From: Sphingobacterium thalpophilum | Lineage (GTDB): Bacteria; Bacteroidota; Bacteroidia; Flavobacteriales; Flavobacteriaceae | Assembly: GCA_943325255.2 (NCBI GenBank) | Contig: CALPOS020000078.1 | Location: 1 to 8,811 of the forward strand | DNA length: 8,811 bases | Reading direction: 5' to 3' | Shown: piece by piece, positions 1-5,916 of the stretch | How the letters are laid out: every line of letters starts with the position of its first letter | Numbering within the stretch: position 1 is the stretch's first letter | The notes under the pieces: generated by a model | Seen by the model: the letters and a program-made list of their open reading frames with translations, nothing else | Told to the model about the DNA's origin: nothing | The model's database searches: none | Program-made: the position numbers and the translations under genes

Positions 1-824
1 AATACGCTAGTTTCATTAGCAATGGTTTCGAATTCTATCGGAGTTAATGGTTTTTTTCCTCTTGCCATAACTGCATCCAAACTTTCATAACCGTTGATAT
101 TCATCAATACATTTTTTGGAAAATAACCAGGAGGAGTTGTTAAACCTGTCAGCAATTCTTTGACGAATTCATCTTCCGTTAATTTTGGGTTTAAAGCGTA
201 ATTGGTTCTTTTCTGATTCCCTAAAGTATCTGTGGTTTCCCTGCTCATGTTTTTTCCACAAGCGCTACCAGCTCCGTGATTTGGATATACAATTAATTCA
301 TCAGGCAAAGGCATAATCTTCTCGCGCAAGGAGTGATAGAGCAAACGGGCGAGTTTATCCTGAGTTAAATCGGCAATGACATGTTGCGCCAAATCAGGTC
401 TTCCAACGTCTCCAATAAATAATGTATCACCAGTAATTATGGCGTGTTCTCGACCTGTTTCATCAATCAACAGATAGGTAGTGCTTTCCATTGTGTGACC
501 GGGAGTATGCAGTACTTTTACCGTGTAGTTTCCTACTTCAAATACTTGATGGTCTTCGGCGACAATAGCTTCAAAATTTGGCTTTGCGGTTGGACCGTAC
601 ACTATTTCTGCATTCGATTTTTGAGCCAAATCTAAATGACCCGAAACAAAATCGGCATGAAAATGCGTTTCAAAAACGTACTTTATTTTGGCGTTATCTT
701 TTGCCGCTCGTTCGAGATAGGGGTGCACTTCACGCAACGGATCAAAAATAGCTGCTTCACCATTACTTTCTATGTAATAAGCAGCGTGCGCAATACAACT
801 GGTATAAATTTGTTCTACTTTCAT
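1..824 (-). CDS. MBL-fold persulfide dioxygenase-like/rhodanese protein, C-terminus cut off by the window edge
   Basis: The 274 visible residues form a complete metallo-beta-lactamase-fold domain of the ETHE1/persulfide dioxygenase type. Family knowledge: these are cytoplasmic non-haem iron enzymes that oxidise persulfides such as glutathione persulfide to sulfite. The three expected iron ligands are visible: His54 in THFHADF (53-59), His110 in TPGH (107-110) and Asp133 in TGD (131-133). The usual second-metal histidine of HxHxDH is Phe59, which fits a one-iron centre. YPNHGAGSACG (180-190) matches the conserved loop of the rhodanese-fused forms. Residues 258-274 (KKPLTPIEFETIANETSV region) look like the start of a rhodanese domain; relatives are usually about 440-470 residues, so roughly 170-200 residues should lie beyond base 1. 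The ATG at 824 is the first in frame and lies about 18 bases beyond a predicted start point. It is the last visible gene of the crp-tauE operon but has its own promoter. The exact substrate is inferred. Confidence 0.88.
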   Translation of the reverse strand, partial: MKVEQIYTSCIAHAAYYIESNGEAAIFDPLREVHPYLERAAKDNAKIKYVFETHFHADFVSGHLDLAQKSNAEIVYGPTAKPNFEAIVAEDHQVFEVGNYTVKVLHTPGHTMESTTYLLIDETGREHAIITGDTLFIGDVGRPDLAQHVIADLTQDKLARLLYHSLREKIMPLPDELIVYPNHGAGSACGKNMSRETTDTLGNQKRTNYALNPKLTEDEFVKELLTGLTTPPGYFPKNVLMNINGYESLDAVMARGKKPLTPIEFETIANETSV

Positions 825-846
825 GGTGTCATTTTATAGTATACCG

Positions 847-854
847 CAAAGTTA
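847..854 (-). promoter_or_regulatory. Bacteroidota -7 promoter element for the persulfide dioxygenase gene
   Basis: On the minus strand these bases read TAACTTTG, an exact match to the TAnnTTTG -7 consensus of Bacteroidota sigma-ABfr promoters. The start point would fall near 842, giving a leader of about 18 bases before the ATG at 824. No TTTG-like -33 element is present at the normal spacing. Instead that position is occupied by the edge of the Crp-type palindrome at 876-891, as expected for an activator-dependent promoter. Confidence 0.55.
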
Positions 855-875
855 AGTGCAGAAAAATTGTAGAAC

Positions 876-891
876 TATGACTTTTGTCACA
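876..891 (-). promoter_or_regulatory. Crp/Fnr-type operator upstream of the persulfide dioxygenase gene
   Basis: On the minus strand the site reads TGTGA-CAAAAG-TCATA. This is the classical Crp layout TGTGA-N6-TCACA with a single mismatch, or TGTGAC-N4-GTCATA if six-base arms are counted. Its centre at about 883.5 lies about 41-42 bp upstream of the start point predicted from the -7 element at 847-854, the spacing of a class II activator site. A Crp/Fnr-type gene lies two genes upstream in the same operon and is the obvious candidate to bind here. That assignment is inference. Confidence 0.5.
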
Positions 892-899
892 CAAGGCAA

Positions 900-1688
900 T
901 TATTTCAAAAAGAGCTCTTTAGTAATGATGTAGATGCCCATCACGAGTACAAACCAACCAAATGCAGGTTTCAATTTGGCACCATCAATTTTCTTAGATA
1001 ATTGGGTTCCGATGAACATTCCGACAATTGAGATGATAGTAATTGTAAAAAGAAGTGGGTAGTTGATTGTAATGCCATTAATCAAATCGCCGGTAAAACC
1101 AATTAAGGAATTGATGAAGATGATAAACAAGGAAGTGCCGACCGCCTGTTTCATTGGTAAATTGGCAAAAAAGAGTAGGGCAGGAATAATTAAAAAACCG
1201 CCGCCAGCACCGAGAAATCCAGTAACAAATCCGACTAAAAAACCAATAAAAGCCAAACGTGGAATGTTGAGCGTTGATGGGTTTTTCGCCGTTTTTGATT
1301 TTCGAATCATCGACACTGAGGCTGCTATCATCAATATCGCAAAAACAATCATGATGAGCAGGTTTTTGGTCACCTCGAGCTGTTGAATTCTAAAAAGCGT
1401 TTCCGGGATGTTAGGCAAGACCAGTTTGCGGACAAAAAGCAGTGAAAAGATAGAGGGTATCGCGAAGTATAACGCCGACTTCAATTGAAGGTTCCCCAAT
1501 TTATAGTGGCGATAAGATCCTACCAAGGCGGTAATTCCGACAATAAACAAAGAATAACTTGTCGCATTCTCTGGATCAATTTGAAATAAGTAAACTAAGA
1601 TCGGTACGGTAAGAATGCTGCCGCCACCGCCAATTAGTCCTAAGGTAATTCCGATTAAAATCGACGCTAAATAACCAAAGTACTCCAT
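900..1688 (-). CDS. TSUP family transporter (TauE/SafE), probable sulfite/sulfur-anion exporter
   Basis: This is a 262-residue, very hydrophobic protein of typical TauE/SafE length. It has the two-fold internal repeat of the family: a glycine-rich motif GLIGGGGS at residues 17-24 in the first half is echoed by TGFLGAGGG at 156-164 in the second, and each opens a run of membrane segments (about 7-8 in total). The lysine/arginine-rich stretch near 129-136 separates the halves and is probably cytoplasmic. Family knowledge: TSUP proteins move sulfur-containing anions such as sulfite, sulfoacetate or thiosulfate across the inner membrane. Its ATG lies 4 bp past the stop of the Crp/Fnr-type gene, so the two are almost certainly co-transcribed. 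Next to a persulfide dioxygenase, whose product is sulfite, export of sulfite or thiosulfate is the most economical role, but the substrate cannot be read from sequence. Confidence 0.88.
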   Translation of the reverse strand: MEYFGYLASILIGITLGLIGGGGSILTVPILVYLFQIDPENATSYSLFIVGITALVGSYRHYKLGNLQLKSALYFAIPSIFSLLFVRKLVLPNIPETLFRIQQLEVTKNLLIMIVFAILMIAASVSMIRKSKTAKNPSTLNIPRLAFIGFLVGFVTGFLGAGGGFLIIPALLFFANLPMKQAVGTSLFIIFINSLIGFTGDLINGITINYPLLFTITIISIVGMFIGTQLSKKIDGAKLKPAFGWFVLVMGIYIITKELFLK

Positions 1689-1692
1689 GATT

Positions 1693-2319
1693 TTATTTTA
1701 ATACTTCGATTTGATTTCGATGCAATTTTAGAAGTCCACGTTGTTCCATTTTTTTTAATAAACGGGAGATTACTTCTCTTGAGGTATTGAGTTCAGAGGC
1801 GATTTCTTGATGAGAAAGTTTTATTTCGTTGCAACCACAAGCTTCTTGATGGCGTTTTAAATAGAATTCCAATCTTTCGTCCATTGCTCTAAACGCAATA
1901 TTGTCGACAACTTCTAGCACTTCTTCAAAGCGGCTTCTGTAGGTTTCAATTACAAATTCATACCAACTTCGATGTTGCATCATCCACTTGTCCATAAGCG
2001 CTAGCGGAATGAGCATCAATTCAGCGTCTTCGATTACTTTTGCCATGATTTGGCTTTTTTCATTTTTTGTGGCGCAAATCATCGATAGTGCGCACGCTTG
2101 CCCTGGTTGTAGATAATACATCAAGAACTCGCCGCCATCATCGTCTTCTCGATAAATTTTGATTTGCCCGCTTAAGACAAGCACTGTATTTTTGAAATAT
2201 TGCCCCGTTCGCATAATGACTTCACCTGATTTAATCGTTTGGTAGGTTGCATTAGTTTCAATTGCGTCGATTAATTCTTTCGAAAAATTTGGAAATAAAC
2301 TCTTGACGGTGGGATTCAT
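1693..2319 (-). CDS. Crp/Fnr-family transcriptional regulator
   Basis: From the ATG at 2319 the protein is 208 residues: a cyclic-nucleotide-binding-like beta-roll (about 20-110), a long dimer helix (about 115-158) and a C-terminal winged helix (about 165-208). The recognition helix TSREVISRLL (179-188) keeps the Arg-Glu-x-x-x-Arg contacts that let E. coli CRP read TGTGA, with an added Ser185 as in FNR. The cAMP-binding signature is absent: after PG at 72-73, where cAMP binders have a Gly-Glu-Leu/Ala-Leu and a later Arg, the sequence is QACALSMICA with Cys76 and Cys82. A second pair, Cys161 and Cys163, sits before the DNA-binding domain. The N-terminal cysteine cluster of FNR is absent, so an FNR-type iron-sulfur cluster is unlikely. 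An in-frame extension to a TTG at 2361 is possible, but it lies upstream of the -7 element at 2349-2356, so 2319 is preferred (ATG at 2337 is second choice). It heads the tauE and dioxygenase operon. Confidence 0.88.
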   Translation of the reverse strand: MNPTVKSLFPNFSKELIDAIETNATYQTIKSGEVIMRTGQYFKNTVLVLSGQIKIYREDDDGGEFLMYYLQPGQACALSMICATKNEKSQIMAKVIEDAELMLIPLALMDKWMMQHRSWYEFVIETYRSRFEEVLEVVDNIAFRAMDERLEFYLKRHQEACGCNEIKLSHQEIASELNTSREVISRLLKKMEQRGLLKLHRNQIEVLK

Positions 2320-2348
2320 TTTGTTATGGAATAGCATTAGATTGATTA

Positions 2349-2356
2349 CAAAGCTA
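2349..2356 (-). promoter_or_regulatory. Bacteroidota -7 promoter element for the crp/fnr-tauE operon
   Basis: The minus strand reads TAGCTTTG, an exact TAnnTTTG match. A start point near 2343 would leave about 24 untranslated bases before the ATG at 2319, with an A-rich stretch (AACAAA) directly before it. No good TTTG -33 box is seen at the usual spacing. The element argues against translation starting at the upstream TTG at 2361. Confidence 0.45.
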
Positions 2357-2462
2357 CGCAAACTGGTAAAACAACTTGATGAAACGCGAGAAAATTCTTT
2401 TAACTAAAAATTAATACTCGTTCTCTGAGTCAACTTTGTCAAAAGAACTACTTTTATAAGCT

Positions 2463-3581
2463 ATGGAAAATCAAGTAAGAAAAGGATTTGTTTTCAAGAA
2501 CTATCAGGCACCAAATCTGTCGCCGTTTGACAAACTGTTTCCGATTTTTAAGGAATTGATTACCCATACTTCGGGTGATTTTGATGAAGCCATCGACTGG
2601 TTGCGGCAACTGGATCGTGAATATCAACTTACGGATGAGAAATACACCATTGACGATTTTATCGAAGACTTAAAGAAAAAAGGCTACCTCCGCGAGGAGT
2701 TGAAAGACGATGGGAGTTCAGGACTTGGAATTACCGCCAAAACAGAACGCGCCATTCGACAACAAGCTTTGGATCAGATTTTCGGAAATTTAAAAAGAGC
2801 AGGAACAGGTAACCACAAAACCAAACAAGCTGGAAATGGCGATGAGCACACCGGCGAGTTTCGGGAGTTTCATTTTGGCGATGGACTCGAGCGTATTTCC
2901 CTAACGGAAAGTCTGCGAAATGCACAAATCAATAATGGCGTCGATTCGTTTCAGTTGACCGAAAATGATTTGGTGGTCGAGGAAACGCAATTCAAAGCAC
3001 AAATGAGTACCGTGTTGATGATTGACATTAGTCACAGTATGATCTTGTATGGCGAAGATAGAATCACACCGGCTAAAAAAGTTGCAATGGCTCTGGCCGA
3101 GTTAATTACGACGCGTTATCCAAAAGATACTTTAGATATTTTAGTGTTTGGAAATGATGCCTGGACCATTGCTATTCGTGATTTACCTTATCTAAAAGTG
3201 GGGCCTTACCACACCAATACCGTAGCGGGTTTGCAATTGGCAATGGATATTCTTCGAAGAAAACGAAATACCAACAAACAGATTTTTATGATCACCGATG
3301 GAAAACCTAGTTGTGTAAGAGAACGCGACGGTTCCTATTACATGAATAGCAACGGTTTGGACGAATACATTGTAGATAAATGCTACAATCAAGCGCAGCA
3401 AGCTCGGAAATTACATATTCCCATTACTACTTTTATGATTGCACAAGACCCGTATTTGCAGCGGTTTGTGAATCATTTTACAGAAGCCAATCAAGGAAAA
3501 GCTTTTTATACTGGATTGAAGGGCTTGGGTGAAATGATTTTTGAAGATTATGAGTCGAATCGGAAGAAGCGAGTGAGGTAA
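2463..3581 (+). CDS. VWA-domain protein, partner of the downstream AAA+ ATPase
   Basis: This 372-residue protein has no signal peptide or membrane segment, so it is probably cytoplasmic. The first 175 residues are a charged, helical family-specific part with a low-complexity Gly/Lys/Asn linker near 112-130. A von Willebrand A domain follows (about 182-360). Its metal-ion-dependent adhesion site is complete: DISHS at 188-192, Thr at about 251-253 (HTNT), and TDG at 278-280. Such intact MIDAS sites bind Mg2+ and dock partner proteins. The next gene is a Mg-chelatase/MoxR-like ATPase; AAA+/VWA pairs of this kind (compare RavA-ViaA, CoxD-CoxE, BchI-BchD) act together as protein remodellers or cofactor-insertion machines. 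The closest recalled pairing is the mycobacterial Rv0958/Rv0959-type genes, whose role is also unclear. The target is unknown. The first ATG is used; no Shine-Dalgarno is present. The stop codon abuts the heptamer array. Confidence 0.87.
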   Translation: MENQVRKGFVFKNYQAPNLSPFDKLFPIFKELITHTSGDFDEAIDWLRQLDREYQLTDEKYTIDDFIEDLKKKGYLREELKDDGSSGLGITAKTERAIRQQALDQIFGNLKRAGTGNHKTKQAGNGDEHTGEFREFHFGDGLERISLTESLRNAQINNGVDSFQLTENDLVVEETQFKAQMSTVLMIDISHSMILYGEDRITPAKKVAMALAELITTRYPKDTLDILVFGNDAWTIAIRDLPYLKVGPYHTNTVAGLQLAMDILRRKRNTNKQIFMITDGKPSCVRERDGSYYMNSNGLDEYIVDKCYNQAQQARKLHIPITTFMIAQDPYLQRFVNHFTEANQGKAFYTGLKGLGEMIFEDYESNRKKRVR

Positions 3582-3802
3582 AATTAGGAATTAGGAATTG
3601 GGAATTAGGAATTAGGAATTGGGAATTGGGAATTGGGAATTGGGAATTAGGAATTGGGAATTAGGAATTACGAATTGGGAATTAGGAATTAGGAATTGGG
3701 AATTGGGAATTGGGAATTAGGAATTGGGAATTAGGAATTAGGAATTAGGAATTACGAATTGGGAATTAGGAATTGGAAATTAGGAATTACGAATTACGAA
3801 TT
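3582..3802 (+). repeat. 31-copy heptanucleotide tandem array, AATT(A/G)GG
   Basis: Thirty-one consecutive 7-base units occupy 3582-3798 without one insertion or deletion, followed by a partial AATT to 3802. Hand count by unit: AATTAGG 14, AATTGGG 12, AATTACG 4 and AATTGGA 1. AATT is invariant; only the last three bases vary. The array starts on the base immediately after the VWA gene's TAA and ends 12 bases before the AAA+ gene's ATG, filling virtually the whole gap. It is strongly strand-asymmetric, with 70 G against 4 C on the coding strand. TAG triplets close the forward frames, so it does not encode peptide repeats. Comparable short heptamer arrays are known between genes in cyanobacteria, and similar ones appear in flavobacterial genomes as far as I recall. 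It probably arose by replication slippage; any effect on the operon is untested. Confidence 0.97.
3621..3644 (+). other. Predicted G-quadruplex motif within the heptamer array
   Basis: Four consecutive GGG tracts at 3621-3623, 3628-3630, 3635-3637 and 3642-3644 are separated by identical four-base AATT loops, giving G3-N4-G3-N4-G3-N4-G3. This meets the standard intramolecular G-quadruplex rule. It is on the coding strand, so it could form in the mRNA between the two genes as well as in DNA. It is the only place in the array with four adjacent GGG units; three adjacent ones recur at 3694-3714. Folding in the cell is inference. Confidence 0.6.
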
Positions 3803-3814
3803 TAATATATAGCA

Positions 3815-5278
3815 ATGAATATAGAGACAATTAAGACTTTAGGAGCATTAAGGAATTCGGGATATGTGAGTAGAAGCATTAAAGACGAATTGCGGGACAA
3901 TCTTCGGGAGAAAATCAAATTGGGAAAGCCTGTTTTTGAAGGTGTTCATGGATTTGAAAATACGGTCATTCCGGAATTGGAGCGCGCAATTTTGTCCCGT
4001 CACAATATCAATTTGTTAGGACTGCGAGGGCAGGCTAAGACACGATTGGCTAGAAAAATGATTGAATTATTGGACGAGTATATTCCGATTGTGGCCGGTT
4101 CTGAAATTAATGATGATCCGTTTCAGCCGATTTCTCGATTTGCCAAAGATTTGATTGCAGAAAAAGGAGATGAAACTCCAATTGATTGGCTGCACCGAAG
4201 CGATCGTTTTTCAGAAAAATTAGCCACGCCAGATGTTACTGTTGCTGATTTGATTGGTGATGTGGATCCGATTAAAGCGGCCAATTTGAAACTTTCATAC
4301 GCCGATGATCGTGTGATTCACTTCGGCATGATTCCGCGTGCTAACCGTTGTATTTTTGTGATCAATGAACTTCCAGATTTGCAGGCTAGAATTCAAGTGG
4401 CCCTTTTTAATATTTTGCAGGAAGGCGACATTCAAATTCGTGGATTCAAATTGCGGATGCCATTGGATATGCAATTTGTATTCACCGCAAATCCAGAAGA
4501 TTATACCAATCGTGGGAGCATTGTTACGCCATTGAAAGATCGAATCGGCTCTCAAATTCTAACGCATTATCCAGAGACCATTGCCATAGCAAGAACCATT
4601 ACAGCGCAAGAAGCGACTTTAAATAAAACACAAAACGACTTGGTTTATGTTCCGTCTTTAGCCAAAGATCTTTTGGAGCAAATTAGTTTTGAAGCCAGAG
4701 AAAGTGAATATATTGATAACAAGAGTGGTATTAGTGCGCGCATGAGTATTACTGCTTTTGAAAATTTAGTTAGTACGGCAGAGCGTCGTGCCCTGCAAAA
4801 TGGTTCGGATTATACCACCGTTCGTTTATCTGATTTTATGGGAATCATTCCCGCAATTACTGGTAAAGTTGAATTGGTGTATGAAGGCGAGCAAGAAGGT
4901 GCCGCTCAAGTAGCGCAACATCTTTTGGGTGATGCCATTCACACTTTTTTCCCTGCGTATTTTCCTAAAGTGGAAAAGCTGGAAAAGTCGAATGAGAAAA
5001 CGCCGTATTCAGATATTATCGATTGGTTCTTTACAGAAAGTGGCTTTGAATTACTAGACGATTGTAGTGACGAATCTTACAGAGAAACGTTAGATGCTAT
5101 TGCTCCATTGAATGTCTTAATCAAAAAATACCAACCGCAAGTCGATCAAAAAGACGTTTATTTTATGAAAGAGTTTCTGCTTTGGGGACTAGTAGAATAT
5201 GATAAATTGAGTAAAGACCGAATGGATGAAGGATACCAATTTAAAGACAAGTTTGGTAGTTACTTGAGTAAACTATAA
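3815..5278 (+). CDS. Mg-chelatase/MoxR-like AAA+ ATPase
   Basis: This 487-residue cytoplasmic ATPase carries Walker A at GLRGQAKT (69-76), Walker B at CIFVINE (179-185), sensor 1 Asn226 in FTANPED, a probable arginine finger Arg243 in KDRIGSQI (241-248) and a probable sensor 2 Arg309 in SARMS (307-311). In Walker B the usual Asp before the catalytic Glu is Asn184. I recall INELPDL as the norm in this ChlI-like subfamily, so this is probably not a defect. A long insertion with two Asp-rich segments (about 96-165) precedes Walker B. The C-terminal 150 residues (about 340-487) are helical and specific to the family. It pairs with the VWA protein upstream and is predicted to be a hexameric motor working on that protein's target. 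Automated annotation often calls this family magnesium chelatase, but no chlorophyll genes are nearby and that role is unlikely. The ATG at 3815 follows the repeat array by 12 bases. Confidence 0.87.
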   Translation: MNIETIKTLGALRNSGYVSRSIKDELRDNLREKIKLGKPVFEGVHGFENTVIPELERAILSRHNINLLGLRGQAKTRLARKMIELLDEYIPIVAGSEINDDPFQPISRFAKDLIAEKGDETPIDWLHRSDRFSEKLATPDVTVADLIGDVDPIKAANLKLSYADDRVIHFGMIPRANRCIFVINELPDLQARIQVALFNILQEGDIQIRGFKLRMPLDMQFVFTANPEDYTNRGSIVTPLKDRIGSQILTHYPETIAIARTITAQEATLNKTQNDLVYVPSLAKDLLEQISFEARESEYIDNKSGISARMSITAFENLVSTAERRALQNGSDYTTVRLSDFMGIIPAITGKVELVYEGEQEGAAQVAQHLLGDAIHTFFPAYFPKVEKLEKSNEKTPYSDIIDWFFTESGFELLDDCSDESYRETLDAIAPLNVLIKKYQPQVDQKDVYFMKEFLLWGLVEYDKLSKDRMDEGYQFKDKFGSYLSKL

Positions 5279-5282
5279 AAAG

Positions 5283-5311
5283 AAAGGGTTTGTAACTTAC
5301 AAACCCTTTTT
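5283..5311. terminator. Bidirectional intrinsic terminator between convergent genes
   Basis: Perfect 13-base arms at 5283-5295 (AAAGGGTTTGTAA) and 5297-5309 (TTACAAACCCTTT) are separated by a single base; the real loop will be a few bases wider. The right arm runs into a T tract (5307-5311), suiting the AAA+ gene that ends at 5278. On the other strand the hairpin is followed by TTTCTTTTTA, suiting the J-KTSC gene that ends at 5315. Confidence 0.88.
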
Positions 5312-5314
5312 CAT

Positions 5315-5755
5315 TTATTCTATATTACTCACCTTTCGGTATGGAAAAGCAGTAAAAATATGTCGTTTCGCAAATCGAGCCGGTGATTCAGCGTTCACCA
5401 TCTTAATATACGTTGCTTTTGGAACACTGATATATTCGTAAACACTTCCGTTCGAAAAGTTAACAATCAATCGAATGTTTTCGTATTTGTAATCCGTTAC
5501 CGTCGCGTTGGCTATTGTGTCTTTGTATTCTGGTAATCCTTGTTCAATAGTCTCTGCGTTGATGCTTACTAAGAAGTGATACGCCTCAATGATTTCTTTA
5601 CTATTTTCTTCTGCTTGCTTTAGACCTGCTTCGTCGCCGGAGAATTTATCAGGATGACTTTCTTTCATCGCATTGCGATAAATGGTTTTTAATTCTTTTA
5701 GTGTAACTGTTTTTTCAACATTCAACAGCTTTCTGTATTCCACAATTTTTTTCAT
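5315..5755 (-). CDS. J-domain/KTSC-domain protein
   Basis: This is a 146-residue soluble protein. An N-terminal J-domain (about residues 1-68) includes the diagnostic HPD motif in SHPDKFSGD (about 34-42), which in the family stimulates the ATPase of Hsp70/DnaK. The C-terminal part (about 88-144) is a KTSC domain, recognisable by NGSVYEYISVPKATY and the downstream AESPARFAKRHI segment; this domain occurs alone, in lysyl-tRNA synthetase-related contexts and in small uncharacterised proteins, and its function is unknown. The Gly-Phe linker and zinc fingers of full DnaJ are absent. The start at 5755 (MKKIVEYRKLL) is chosen because similar flavobacterial proteins, as far as I recall, start this way. 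An upstream in-frame ATG at 5803 would add 16 polar residues unlike the family. It is convergent with the AAA+ gene and shares its terminator. It is probably a specialised DnaK co-chaperone; the client is unknown. Confidence 0.85.
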   Translation of the reverse strand: MKKIVEYRKLLNVEKTVTLKELKTIYRNAMKESHPDKFSGDEAGLKQAEENSKEIIEAYHFLVSINAETIEQGLPEYKDTIANATVTDYKYENIRLIVNFSNGSVYEYISVPKATYIKMVNAESPARFAKRHIFTAFPYRKVSNIE

Positions 5756-5916
5756 AGGATGACTCTTATTTTTTTTATTGTACTTATGTAATTCGCAGTT
5801 CATAAATTGGTATTTGACACCTATTTTACGTGATGCTTATTTCATAAACAACGGTAACGTATTGATTTTTAATGTTTAAAATTGAACTCCAAATTTGTGA
5901 TATTTCAATTTTTTTG

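Noticed and set aside
444..839. Two short plus-strand open frames
   Set aside because: They lie antisense to the persulfide dioxygenase gene, whose motifs are unambiguous on the minus strand.
1063..1386. Plus-strand frame of 107 codons rich in Lys and Pro
   Set aside because: It is an antisense shadow of the TauE/SafE gene; the Lys/Pro bias mirrors the hydrophobic and Gly codons of the real protein.
1693..2319. FNR-type oxygen sensor with a [4Fe-4S] cluster
   Set aside because: The N-terminal cysteine cluster is absent; the cysteines present (76, 82, 161, 163) are elsewhere.
3582..3802. CRISPR-like array
   Set aside because: Units are 7 bp and contiguous, there are no unique spacers, and no cas genes are present.
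3815..5278. True magnesium chelatase subunit of chlorophyll synthesis
   Set aside because: No tetrapyrrole genes or large chelatase subunit are nearby, and the sequence fits the uncharacterised AAA+/VWA-pair subfamily better.
5756..5803. Sixteen-residue N-terminal extension of the J-KTSC protein from the ATG at 5803
   Set aside because: The extension is polar and unlike the family, whose members as far as I recall begin at MKKIV or similar.
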